64,000 bases of DNA from the IMG/VR virus record IMGVR_UViG_3300050821_005524, positions 1 to 64,000 of that record; one strand, 5' to 3'. Position numbers and translations under genes: made by a program. This document shows positions 57,758-63,985 of this stretch, piece by piece. Within the stretch, counting starts at the first letter, position 1. Every line of letters starts with the position of its first letter. The stretch comes from a virus. The notes beneath the pieces were generated by a model. That model saw only the letters and a list, made by a program, of their open reading frames with translations, made no database searches and was not told where the DNA came from.

Positions 57758-58390
57758 CTAGTGTTTGTGATATGAAACGTGTGCAACGTCAGTTGACCAG
57801 CATGCCCGGCACCGCCCGCAATTGTTGTTCTGCTTTGGTGCCGGGCATACATGCGTGGTCTTTGGTGGTGTTACATGGTGGTGCACTCCGCTTGTGGTTG
57901 GCCAAGCTCTAGTACCTTGTCCGTCAACCATGGCCGCGGATACGCGGATAGTCAAGTTATTTGGCACAATTCCACCGTGCTTCACGTAATCGTGAACTAT
58001 ACCCAGCTCGCGCGTTGGGAGCCAATGCCGGATTTTCGGCGTCAGGGCGGCAACGGCGCAGATTTTGGTTAAGTGCTCGACCGATTGCAGATCGCCGCTA
58101 TCGTGCCAGCGGTGCCATTTAGCCTTGGCGCGTTCCAGCATTGTCACCACTGCCATCGTCCAAAGCGGACTGGCAATGCCTGCCAGGCGTTTAGCGTGTG
58201 CCTTGGCTACGCTGGAATACTGGTAATTGCCTTTCAAGGCGTAACAGCCGTGGCATACACTCCCTTCGATCTTAGCCAGCTTAGCGCCGATATGGCACGC
58301 GTGAGCGCTTATGCCATAGGACGTGCCCGGCATCTTGCTAGGGTAGCCTAAGGAGCCGGCAACGGCTTGGGCCACTTTGAGTGTCATCAT
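57758..58390 (-). CDS. Gp88-like cysteine-rich phage protein
   Basis: 210 residues; ATG 58390 overlaps the previous stop. PGTSYGISAHACHIGAKLAK, CHGCYALKGNY, KWHRWHDSGDLQS and a closing CPAPKQNNNCGRCRACW match the Gp88 family of mycobacteriophage and other phages. The many conserved Cys and His residues suggest a metal or Fe-S site. Biochemical role unknown. Confidence 0.8.
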   Translation of the reverse strand: MMTLKVAQAVAGSLGYPSKMPGTSYGISAHACHIGAKLAKIEGSVCHGCYALKGNYQYSSVAKAHAKRLAGIASPLWTMAVVTMLERAKAKWHRWHDSGDLQSVEHLTKICAVAALTPKIRHWLPTRELGIVHDYVKHGGIVPNNLTIRVSAAMVDGQGTRAWPTTSGVHHHVTPPKTTHVCPAPKQNNNCGRCRACWSTDVAHVSYHKH

Positions 58391-58638
58391 TGTGTACGCT
58401 CCATTTCGTTAGCGCGTCCGCCTTTTTTTTGGTGGAACACACCTGGCACTAACGTCAATTCAGGTGCAAGCCAACGCAACTCAGCAACATTGCCCGAGCG
58501 CAAATTACAGTCGGGGTGCCAGTACAACTCGAACCACGCGTCATCCGCATAAATCAAACGAGTTATGCGATACCACCGTTTCGCGCGCTTACCTTGCGAA
58601 TTAGCGTGGTAAGCTATCGCCCATACAGGGTCGCTCAT
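58387..58638 (-). CDS. Small hypothetical protein
   Basis: 83 residues; ATG 58638 overlaps the previous stop. MSDPVWAIAYHANSQGKRAK, then WYRITRLIYADDAWFELYWH. Aromatic-rich alpha/beta. No family recognised. Part of a run of coupled small genes. Confidence 0.62.
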   Translation of the reverse strand: MSDPVWAIAYHANSQGKRAKRWYRITRLIYADDAWFELYWHPDCNLRSGNVAELRWLAPELTLVPGVFHQKKGGRANEMERTQ

Positions 58639-58844
58639 GGGGTTTGTCCCTTCACAAGTGAAACGGTTACACGATCGTATGACGCAAATGCGTCACGCCA
58701 TTGACCATTAGCCCACATAGCGTCGCGCGCTTCCCACTTGGCGAATTGCTTGTTTATGGTGTTCACCACAATAGCGGCTAGCATGGTGTTACCGTTGTAG
58801 TAGCGAATGCACCATTTGCGTACTTCGGGGATGTTGCGGGACAT
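58635..58844 (-). CDS. Small hypothetical protein
   Basis: 69 residues from ATG 58844. MSRNIPEVRKWCIRYYNGNT and KQFAKWEARDAMWANGQWRD. Helical, Trp-rich and basic. Longer starts would overlap the gene behind it. Function unknown. Confidence 0.6.
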   Translation of the reverse strand: MSRNIPEVRKWCIRYYNGNTMLAAIVVNTINKQFAKWEARDAMWANGQWRDAFASYDRVTVSLVKGQTP

Positions 58845-58848
58845 GGCA

Positions 58849-59169
58849 CTACTCCACACCCACATATTCTTGAAACGTGACGGTCTTGCGCCCGATAGAA
58901 ACCGTTTGAGCCCTGCAGTCCAGCACAATCAACGGGTGGTCAAGGTCACCATGCTTGGCAGTGCCAATGCCAAAGCCGGTTTCATTCGCTTCTGCGCCCT
59001 TTATCATTTCGCAAAAAACAATCCGGGCGAGGTATTCGGGATCAGCCCAACGCCATTGCTTTGCCAATGCCGTTTTCACAGTGTCAGCTAGTTCACTGCC
59101 GTTCGAATGGGTGTACAAATACACTTTACGCTTCCCGTCTTTAATCGCAACTTGTGCTCGATCGCCCAT
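58849..59169 (-). CDS. Conserved phage protein (MGDRAQVAIK type)
   Basis: 106 residues from ATG 59169 behind AAAGGATGA. MGDRAQVAIKDGKRKVYLYT, HSNGSELADTVKTALAK, YLARIVFCEMIKG and TGFGIGTAKHGDLDHPLIVL match a family I have seen in many phages and plasmids. It resembles small alpha/beta regulators. Function unknown. A promoter and palindrome lie just upstream. Confidence 0.75.
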   Translation of the reverse strand: MGDRAQVAIKDGKRKVYLYTHSNGSELADTVKTALAKQWRWADPEYLARIVFCEMIKGAEANETGFGIGTAKHGDLDHPLIVLDCRAQTVSIGRKTVTFQEYVGVE

Positions 59170-59228
59170 TGTAATCATCCTTTCATGGTTGAACGGCTGT
59201 AAGAGTAGCATACACTCCGGGCGCCGTG

Positions 59229-59305
59229 ACATTACCGGAAAGTTAAATTTAGTGGCAAGGCGTGACGGTTCGACTAGTCGAACCGTCCTACTTTGTCACT
59301 TGCCA
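59229..59305 (-). promoter_or_regulatory. Leftward promoter with nested palindromic operator
   Basis: TTGCCA (59253-59258) and TAATGT (59229-59234), read leftward with an 18-base spacer, form a promoter for the gene at 58849. Immediately upstream lies a perfect 24-bp palindrome (59264-59287; half GACGGTTCGACT). It is enclosed by TGGCAAG/CTTGCCA (59253-59259 and 59299-59305), which includes the -35 box. This is a likely regulator-binding site. Confidence 0.6.
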
Positions 59306-59379
59306 TATCTGTATTGCAGCCATGACCAAATGGCGAGAAGGCGCAGGCGTTGCAGTTTTTTCCATTGTTTGTGTGTCAT
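59296..59379 (-). CDS. 27-residue cationic peptide
   Basis: ATG 59379 overlaps the previous stop (ATGA) and has AAAGG eight bases upstream. MTHKQWKKLQRLRLLAIWSW plus LQYRYGK carries about eight Lys/Arg and a Leu/Trp-rich face. This is typical of amphipathic, membrane-active or nucleic-acid-binding peptides. It ends inside the palindrome flank. No homologue recognised. Confidence 0.5.
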   Translation of the reverse strand: MTHKQWKKLQRLRLLAIWSWLQYRYGK

Positions 59380-59594
59380 CGTAGCACCTTTGCTGCCTTT
59401 AAGCGTGCCCCAGAGCATAAAGACAATTCGCCGGTTTCACGGTCACGGAACCAATAGGTTACATCGGTACCGCCATAATCGTTAAACCGTTCCATGTAGC
59501 CTATGTGATCAACGCCGGCAGCATCCTGATAAGCCCATTTTGGGCCGCTTGCCTTTGCCGCTAGCCACTCAGGTGTTCCAGGTGTACATGCCAT
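59376..59594 (-). CDS. Small hypothetical protein
   Basis: 72 residues from ATG 59594. TPGTPEWLAAKASGPKWAYQ, then GVDHIGYMERFNDYGGTDVT, then WFRDRETGELSLCSG. Probably a small beta-rich fold. Ends KAAKVLR with an ATGA coupling to the cationic peptide. Function unknown. Confidence 0.6.
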   Translation of the reverse strand: MACTPGTPEWLAAKASGPKWAYQDAAGVDHIGYMERFNDYGGTDVTYWFRDRETGELSLCSGARLKAAKVLR

Positions 59595-59627
59595 TGTATT
59601 TCTCCATTTCCGGCATTGATGGCCGTT

Positions 59628-59668
59628 CTAGCCTACCGCAGTGGATAGGCTAGGGCTGCAACCCTACA
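59628..59668 (-). other. Two short intercistronic hairpins
   Basis: CTAGCCTA (59628-59635) pairs with TAGGCTAG (59646-59653). A second hairpin, TAGGG/CCCTA, follows, with its right arm at the stop of the gene at 59664. They may slow transcription or protect the upstream message; no T-run. Confidence 0.5.
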
Positions 59669-59906
59669 GACCGCATCCGGCATTGTGCGCCGCTAGCGCG
59701 GCCGTTTTCCAATCACTTTGGTCGACAGGAAAGGTATGGACGCGGCTGCTATAACCATAACCGCGCGCATTTACAGAAACATATTGCAACGCAGCATTTA
59801 AATCGTCGTCTGTGCCTTTCGCGACCCACAACGCCGCAAGTATTTCGCCGTCATGTCCGGGACGTGTATCATTCCAGGTTATTACGATGGTTTTCTGGTC
59901 TGTCAT
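59664..59906 (-). CDS. First gene of the leftward early operon, hypothetical
   Basis: 80 residues from ATG 59906 behind AAGGAG. MTDQKTIVITWNDTRPGHDG, then EILAALWVAKGTDDDLNAAL. Compact alpha/beta. No family recognised. It is directly behind the strong early promoter at 59945-59974, so it should be among the first phage proteins made. Host takeover or regulation is plausible. Confidence 0.65.
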   Translation of the reverse strand: MTDQKTIVITWNDTRPGHDGEILAALWVAKGTDDDLNAALQYVSVNARGYGYSSRVHTFPVDQSDWKTAALAAHNAGCGL

Positions 59907-59944
59907 GCTCGTTACTCCTTAGGTCGGGTTGTGGTGACGCACGT

Positions 59945-59974
59945 AAGATAGGTCTTATCCGCAAGGCTAGTCAA
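59945..59974 (-). promoter_or_regulatory. Main leftward early promoter
   Basis: Read leftward: TTGACT (59969-59974), an 18-base spacer and TATCTT (59945-59950). It lies 39 bases upstream of the first early gene, which has a perfect AAGGAG ribosome site. It probably drives the long early operon to 42469. Confidence 0.68.
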
Positions 59975-59984
59975 TTCACGGAAG

Positions 59985-60000
59985 CGTGATTTTGATCACA
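59985..60000. promoter_or_regulatory. CRP/FNR-like palindromic site
   Basis: CGTGATTTTGATCACA matches the TGTGA-N6-TCACA pattern with one mismatch in the core arms. Further overlapping GTGA/TCAC half-sites lie on both sides (TCACGGAAGCGTGA; ATCACAAACACGTGAT). The centre is about 55 bases upstream of the predicted leftward start, a common activator distance. Confidence 0.45.
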
Positions 60001-60054
60001 AACACGTGATAACGGCGCTGGAATACGGCATGGGAGAGCCAGCCGCCAGGCTAA

Positions 60055-60082
60055 TTGACACTAATACCGGTCCTATTAGTAT
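60055..60082 (+). promoter_or_regulatory. Rightward promoter with operator in the spacer
   Basis: TTGACA (60055-60060), a 16-base spacer and TAGTAT (60077-60082). A perfect inverted repeat ACTAATA (60060-60066) and TATTAGT (60074-60080), with a 7-base centre, fills the space between the two hexamers. A repressor bound here would block RNA polymerase. It is 80 bases from the leftward early promoter, back to back. Confidence 0.7.
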
Positions 60083-60091
60083 CTATATATA

Positions 60092-60197
60092 TATTTTGAA
60101 TAAGTAATTGTAATAGTGAGTTGTGTAACGTATAGGTTGCATCCCTATATGCTATAGGTTGTATACAACCGCATAATACACTTCATTATTCAAAATA
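60092..60197. repeat. 12-bp inverted repeat enclosing AT-rich region and GGTTGTA palindrome
   Basis: TATTTTGAATAA (60092-60103) and TTATTCAAAATA (60186-60197) pair perfectly across an 82-base loop. Inside are a 14-bp palindrome (GGTTGTA with TACAACC, 60157-60170) and TATGC/GCATA arms around it. The sequence is strikingly AT-rich against a GC-rich genome, as at an origin or DNA unwinding site. Confidence 0.7.
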
Positions 60198-60662
60198 ACC
60201 GCTCTCCTGCCGAAACTACCCTGCATTAGACCATTAACACGTGTAAACCATTGCACGGTCTGCACTTATCCTGTGTACGCTCCGCTCCCAGCTGCCGTGT
60301 AACCGCACCAGATCGTCCTCCATTAGCCCCTACGCTGGTGACACTCTGGTAATCTTTGACCTGAAATAACGCGCTACAGGCCTTCCTAGACGGTTGTAAT
60401 GCCCCATCGTTAGGTTGTAATAAGGTTGTAGTCCGATCTGGTTGCAGCTCGGTCAGGACATTATTTATTGCATTTCGCGTTGGCACGGTGAAACGGCGAC
60501 ACCTGGCGCGCGTGGTACGGTTGCACCGTGCTACGGGGGAAGGGCTACCCCCACCCCCCACTTGGACACCGGGGTGGCCTGCGCGCGAAGAAAGCCCCCT
60601 TTAAAAATGTGTAGCCCGTAAAAAGGTATATTGACAAAACCGGAAAAAATATATAGGTTGCG
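60131..60662 (+). repeat. Iteron-like GGTTGYA repeats in the non-coding control region
   Basis: GGTTGTA or GGTTGCA occurs directly at 60135, 60157, 60392, 60413, 60424, 60440 and 60519, inverted at 60164, and as GGTTGCG at 60656. TATAGGTTG occurs at 60131, 60153 and 60652. I see no gene between 59907 and 60665. Such a cluster suggests binding sites for a replication initiator or regulator. Confidence 0.65.
60631..60657 (+). promoter_or_regulatory. Promoter for the GIY-YIG gene, possibly leaderless
   Basis: TTGACA (60631-60636), a short 15-base spacer and TATAGG (60652-60657). The start of transcription would fall at or next to the ATG at 60666, and no ribosome site is visible before it. The -10 is part of the TATAGGTTG repeat. 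Confidence 0.45.
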
Positions 60663-60665
60663 TTC

Positions 60666-61088
60666 ATGGTATCACATTGGTCTGACCCACACGCGCTGTA
60701 TCGGATTTTTGACAGGAATGGAACCTTGCTCTATGTTGGGTGCTCGTACGCTTTGTGTAGTAGGTTGGGCCACCATGGTGTGATGCAACCGTGGATACAT
60801 GAGGTTGCCACGATTAAGGTGGAATGGTACCACGATGAGATAACTGGACGGCGAGCGGAAGCCGCCGCTATACTTTCAGAGTGTCCCAAGTATAACCGGT
60901 TAAAGATTAAACCCGATGCGGTTGGTATCAGTGGGCAGGCGCCACTGGAACGTCGGCCGCGGGGGGACGGTACCAAATGCCCGCGGTGCGGGAACCCGAA
61001 AGAAGACACGCGTGTGGGCAGAGCGTACTGCAACCCATGCTACCGTGAATATCAGGCGGCACGGCGGCTCAGAAGTAAGGCAACATGA
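60666..61088 (+). CDS. GIY-YIG endonuclease with zinc finger
   Basis: 140 residues from ATG 60666. ALYRIFDRNGTLLYVGCSYA is the GIY-YIG pair (LYRIF...LYVG), RLGHH carries the catalytic Arg and RRAEAAAILSECPKYNRLK the metal-binding Glu. The C-terminal CPRCGNPKEDTRVGRAYCNP, then CYREYQ, is a zinc finger. Size is that of free-standing phage GIY-YIG proteins, either homing nucleases or host-DNA cutters. It lies immediately beside the putative origin. Confidence 0.85.
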   Translation: MVSHWSDPHALYRIFDRNGTLLYVGCSYALCSRLGHHGVMQPWIHEVATIKVEWYHDEITGRRAEAAAILSECPKYNRLKIKPDAVGISGQAPLERRPRGDGTKCPRCGNPKEDTRVGRAYCNPCYREYQAARRLRSKAT

Positions 61089-61303
61089 CCGATTACCGCC
61101 GCATGGTATGGCAGTACTGGGCCAACAGGGTTTCCTGGTGGGTGGTCTGCGTATGTATCGTTGCGGGGGCGGATGAAGTTGTGGATGCTATGCGGCACCA
61201 CTTCCCTTGGTGGGAGGACGCGGTCGGTGTTGCCACGCTAGTAACACTTGTAGTTGCAAGCTTTATACACAAGTACACCAAGATGTACCGGTGGGACCTG
61301 TAA
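61085..61303 (+). CDS. Small membrane protein
   Basis: 72 residues; ATG 61085 overlaps the GIY-YIG stop (ATGA). Two hydrophobic segments are present (VSWWVVCVCIVAGADEVVDA and AVGVATLVTLVVASFIHKYT) with Trp-rich borders. Function unknown. Confidence 0.62.
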   Translation: MTDYRRMVWQYWANRVSWWVVCVCIVAGADEVVDAMRHHFPWWEDAVGVATLVTLVVASFIHKYTKMYRWDL

Positions 61304-61703
61304 ACATTAACAACTTGTAATTAAACCAACGCCCGTAAATCACCCGTTAACTGCGGGAGTTGGCTCACCGGCGGGCCGAGTCCGTACTCTCCAAGCCCTA
61401 GTATGTACACCTCCCAGGGCGTGCCCGCCGGCTCGCGCCCCCTGCTTAATTTAAAAACCCAACAATGTCAATGGGTGCCCCCCGGAGGACCAACCAAGTG
61501 CATCGCACCCTCTTCACCCTGCCGAGCTTAAAGAGATCAGCGAGACGGGGGTTGAACCCGTAGCCAGGGTCGGCAGACCCGTACACCGGGGAGCACCTTT
61601 TCCATAACACGAGCCAGGCTCCTGTCAAGGGGATTAATTCCCGAAAAGCTGGGCTATTAATCCCCCTGTTGCATTTGCCCCAGGAATGGGTTAGTTGGTA
61701 ACC
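61304..61703. other. 400-base non-coding stretch with strong RNA-fold potential
   Basis: I see no convincing gene here. A three-way junction is possible at 61368-61431 (9-bp closing stem CCGGCGGGC/GCCCGCCGG, hairpins at 61378-61389 and 61395-61420). An 11-bp stem with one mismatch (61474-61484 with 61587-61597) encloses four short hairpins. One of them (61545-61561) looks like a tRNA T-arm on the minus strand. A 10-bp hairpin GGGGATTAAT/ATTAATCCCC lies at 61629-61665. Together they suggest structured RNA. Confidence 0.5.
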
Positions 61704-61943
61704 ATGAAACGCAAACACCGTAAAATTACACAGGTGTACGACGGTGAGAGGTATTTACGCGCTCCAGTTGAAGTCCTTATATGCTGCGGCTGTGGGCTAA
61801 CCCACATAACACACGTTCGCCACATGGCTGGTAAAACGTATGAAACGATGTGGGTGGACAACCGCCGTACCGCTAACGCACGCCGCGGGAAGAGGTACAA
61901 GGGCCTGCGCCTTCCAGTTGACAAAGGTAAAACAGCTAGCTAA
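61704..61943 (+). CDS. Small basic zinc-type protein
   Basis: 79 residues from ATG 61704. It is strongly basic (MKRKHRKITQVYDGERYLRA) with one CCGCGLTH cluster and a closing KRYKGLRLPVDKGK. Probably binds nucleic acid. No family recognised. It overlaps nothing upstream and follows the structured non-coding stretch. Confidence 0.6.
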   Translation: MKRKHRKITQVYDGERYLRAPVEVLICCGCGLTHITHVRHMAGKTYETMWVDNRRTANARRGKRYKGLRLPVDKGKTAS

Positions 61944-61953
61944 TTTCCCCGAC

Positions 61954-62169
61954 ATGACAAACGAAGAGCTTGACACCGTTATTGACGCCTTGAACCAGGG
62001 CGCTAAGTGTCTCCTCGAGTGCCTGGAGGAAATCCAGGACTGGCGCGACTGCGCCCGTTACGACCCCTGTATGGAAGGCCCCCGGTTTAAAGGCTGGGAC
62101 CGTTCGGCCCTTGACCGCTGCCGTAAGAAATACGTGGAACCAGTATGCCCACCAAAGACCCCCACATAG
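61954..62169 (+). CDS. Small helical cysteine-containing protein
   Basis: 71 residues from ATG 61954. MTNEELDTVIDALNQGAKCL, then ECLEEIQDWRDCARYDPC and DRCRKKYVEPVCPPK. Several cysteines suggest metal binding or disulfides. Overlaps the next gene. Function unknown. Confidence 0.6.
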   Translation: MTNEELDTVIDALNQGAKCLLECLEEIQDWRDCARYDPCMEGPRFKGWDRSALDRCRKKYVEPVCPPKTPT

Positions 62170-62372
62170 CCCTGATCGACGCCCACGAGAAGTTGCACCG
62201 TATAAAGGTGAAACTGCGGGAAGCGATGGCGCTGCTGAAGAGCAAAGCGTCAAGGGGGCAGCTTAGTCAGGCTGACCTGCTGATGGTTATGGCTATTCAG
62301 CGGGAGGCAACAGACGCGACCCGCCGGGTGCAGGACGAGTTGTACGAGGAGCTGGAGAGCCACGAGCGGTAA
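62145..62372 (+). CDS. Small coiled-coil protein
   Basis: 75 residues from ATG 62145, almost wholly helical (HEKLHRIKVKLREAMALLKS; LMVMAIQREATDATRRVQDE). No family recognised. Marks the end of the early-type genes; virion-type beta proteins follow. Confidence 0.62.
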   Translation: MPTKDPHIALIDAHEKLHRIKVKLREAMALLKSKASRGQLSQADLLMVMAIQREATDATRRVQDELYEELESHER

Positions 62373-62406
62373 CTAAACCGTAACACCCTTCCCCCACACT
62401 CCCCCA

Positions 62407-62667
62407 ATGCCGAACGTAGGACAAAAAACCGTCAGAGTTGCAACGGGTACCAAGCCCCCGCAGTACCGGTCTTGCGTCATCCTGGCGTCCACCACCACGG
62501 CGAACATCTACCCCACCTACACCCAGACCACCCTGGACGACCGCACGTTCGAGACGATCCACGATGCCGGCGGATCCGCCGTTAGTGGTTTAAAAACTGT
62601 TGTCGTGACAGGGTATAACCGTAACCCCGGCTCATATGTGCCGACGTACGAGCTTCTAGGCTTCTAA
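62407..62667 (+). CDS. Small beta-rich protein, probable virion component
   Basis: 86 residues from ATG 62407. MPNVGQKTVRVATGTKPPQY, then TTTANIYPTYTQTTLDDRTF and a closing VPTYELLGF. Thr-rich beta strands resemble small fibre or decoration proteins. Position before two virion-like genes supports this. Confidence 0.55.
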   Translation: MPNVGQKTVRVATGTKPPQYRSCVILASTTTANIYPTYTQTTLDDRTFETIHDAGGSAVSGLKTVVVTGYNRNPGSYVPTYELLGF

Positions 62668-62682
62668 GAGGAACCACGTGCC

Positions 62683-63267
62683 ATGGCCGATCCCGTAGTC
62701 CACATTACCGCCGGTATCCCGGACAGCGGTACCGGTAACATCACTACGCTGGGCCAGACCCTCACCGACGGCGCTAACGCCACCATGGGCATCACGTCCG
62801 GTGCCGCGGTTGTAACCGACGCCAACGGCACGCTGCAGCAGTATCTTCGTGGTCTGGTTAAGCTGTTCGCCGGTACGGTGACGAACGCCAACGGCGCCGC
62901 GGCCTCTGCCGCTTCCGCTCCGGTGGTCCCCGCCACCGACTGGGTTGGCACCACGTCGCTGTCCAAGTTTGGCACCGGGTACTATGTTACGGTCGCGGCG
63001 TCGCAGACCGCTACCGTGCTGCAGAGTTCGTCCGGTGCAACCGGTGACTATATTTCCGGTGTTCTGGTTATCCCAGCTACGACTTCCCCCGGCAACGTCC
63101 TGCTCCTCGACAACGCGACCTCGATCACGATTTTCACGGGCGGCTCGACCAGCGTGTCCAACCTGGTGCCGTTCCTCATCCCGCTTGGCGCCGTCAGCCG
63201 CAGCGGTGCCTGGAAACTTACGACCGGTGCCAACGTGTCCTGCGTTGCGGTTGGGAAGTTCAGCTGA
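62683..63267 (+). CDS. Beta-rich phage structural protein
   Basis: 194 residues from ATG 62683. DPVVHITAGIPDSGTGNITT opens it. The C-terminal part (VLVIPATTSPGNVLLLDNAT, then FTGGSTSVSNLVPFLIPLGA and VSRSGAWKLTTGANVSCVAV) matches a domain I know from phage surface or tail proteins. Its stop overlaps the next ATG (TGATG). Confidence 0.72.
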   Translation: MADPVVHITAGIPDSGTGNITTLGQTLTDGANATMGITSGAAVVTDANGTLQQYLRGLVKLFAGTVTNANGAAASAASAPVVPATDWVGTTSLSKFGTGYYVTVAASQTATVLQSSSGATGDYISGVLVIPATTSPGNVLLLDNATSITIFTGGSTSVSNLVPFLIPLGAVSRSGAWKLTTGANVSCVAVGKFS

Positions 63268-63968
63268 TGCTGCCGTTCATGCCGGCACGGTTTGGGTCGC
63301 TGGCGGCGTATGCCCCCGCTGGCGGCGGCAGTCCGTCCGTTGCGGTGGATGTTGTCGGTACGGAATTGTACCACGCCTCCAGCGGTAGCACTAACTTCAA
63401 TTACACCGGTTTGACCATTACTGCCGCCCTGACAAACCCGGCCTTGATCTGTACCATATTTAGAGCCGACGGATCGAACGATGTCGAGGCCGGTATTGCG
63501 GTGACGTGGAACGGTGTTTCCATGACGCTTTTGAAAAAGCAGGACGCTTCTTTTCCGCAGCAGTCGGCGTTTATTTTCGGGCTTCGTAATCCCGCAAGCG
63601 GCAATAAGACACTGAATGTTTCAGCCACTAACACCGCCGCGGATAATTTCGTTAACTGTGTATCGTTTTCCAACGTAAATCAGGCTAGCGATGGCGCGGC
63701 TTTCCCTAATGTTGCTGGGCAAGTTACTGGTTCGGGAACGGGCGCTACCCTTAGCGTTACATCCGCGTCCGGGCATATCGTGGTTGGTGTGTTCGAGGCT
63801 AATTCAGGGCCCACTCTTCTGGGGTCGACTATATTTTATGACAACGTTAACGGTTCTCTTCAAAACGTCTATGCTGATTATGTGGTTAGTAGCGGAACTA
63901 CGACAACCGTGGGGACAACTGCGCCCGCGTCTGTCACCGCTATCGCCGGCTGTGACATATCTAATTGA
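63267..63968 (+). CDS. Beta-sandwich phage surface protein
   Basis: 233 residues from ATG 63267. It is rich in Gly, Ser, Thr and Asn with strand-type alternation (NFNYTGLTITAALTNPALIC; SGHIVVGVFEANSGPTLLGS). It resembles the protein at 24838 in style and size. Probably a fibre tip or decoration protein. No named family asserted. Confidence 0.62.
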   Translation: MLPFMPARFGSLAAYAPAGGGSPSVAVDVVGTELYHASSGSTNFNYTGLTITAALTNPALICTIFRADGSNDVEAGIAVTWNGVSMTLLKKQDASFPQQSAFIFGLRNPASGNKTLNVSATNTAADNFVNCVSFSNVNQASDGAAFPNVAGQVTGSGTGATLSVTSASGHIVVGVFEANSGPTLLGSTIFYDNVNGSLQNVYADYVVSSGTTTTVGTTAPASVTAIAGCDISN

Positions 63969-63985
63969 TGTGAGGAACTGGTTTC

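Noticed and set aside
60226-60561. 111-codon minus-strand frame in the control region
   Set aside because: No ribosome site, Arg/Pro/Thr-skewed composition, and it covers the repeat cluster.
61368-61431. Hammerhead ribozyme
   Set aside because: The CTGANGA and GAAA core elements are absent on both strands.
61530-61620. Minus-strand tRNA at the T-arm-like hairpin
   Set aside because: No 5' segment pairs with the expected acceptor strand, and the anticodon stem is poor.
61446-61718. 90-codon minus-strand frame across the structured non-coding stretch
   Set aside because: No clear ribosome site or family; the inverted repeats explain the sequence better. It remains the main alternative to the RNA interpretation.
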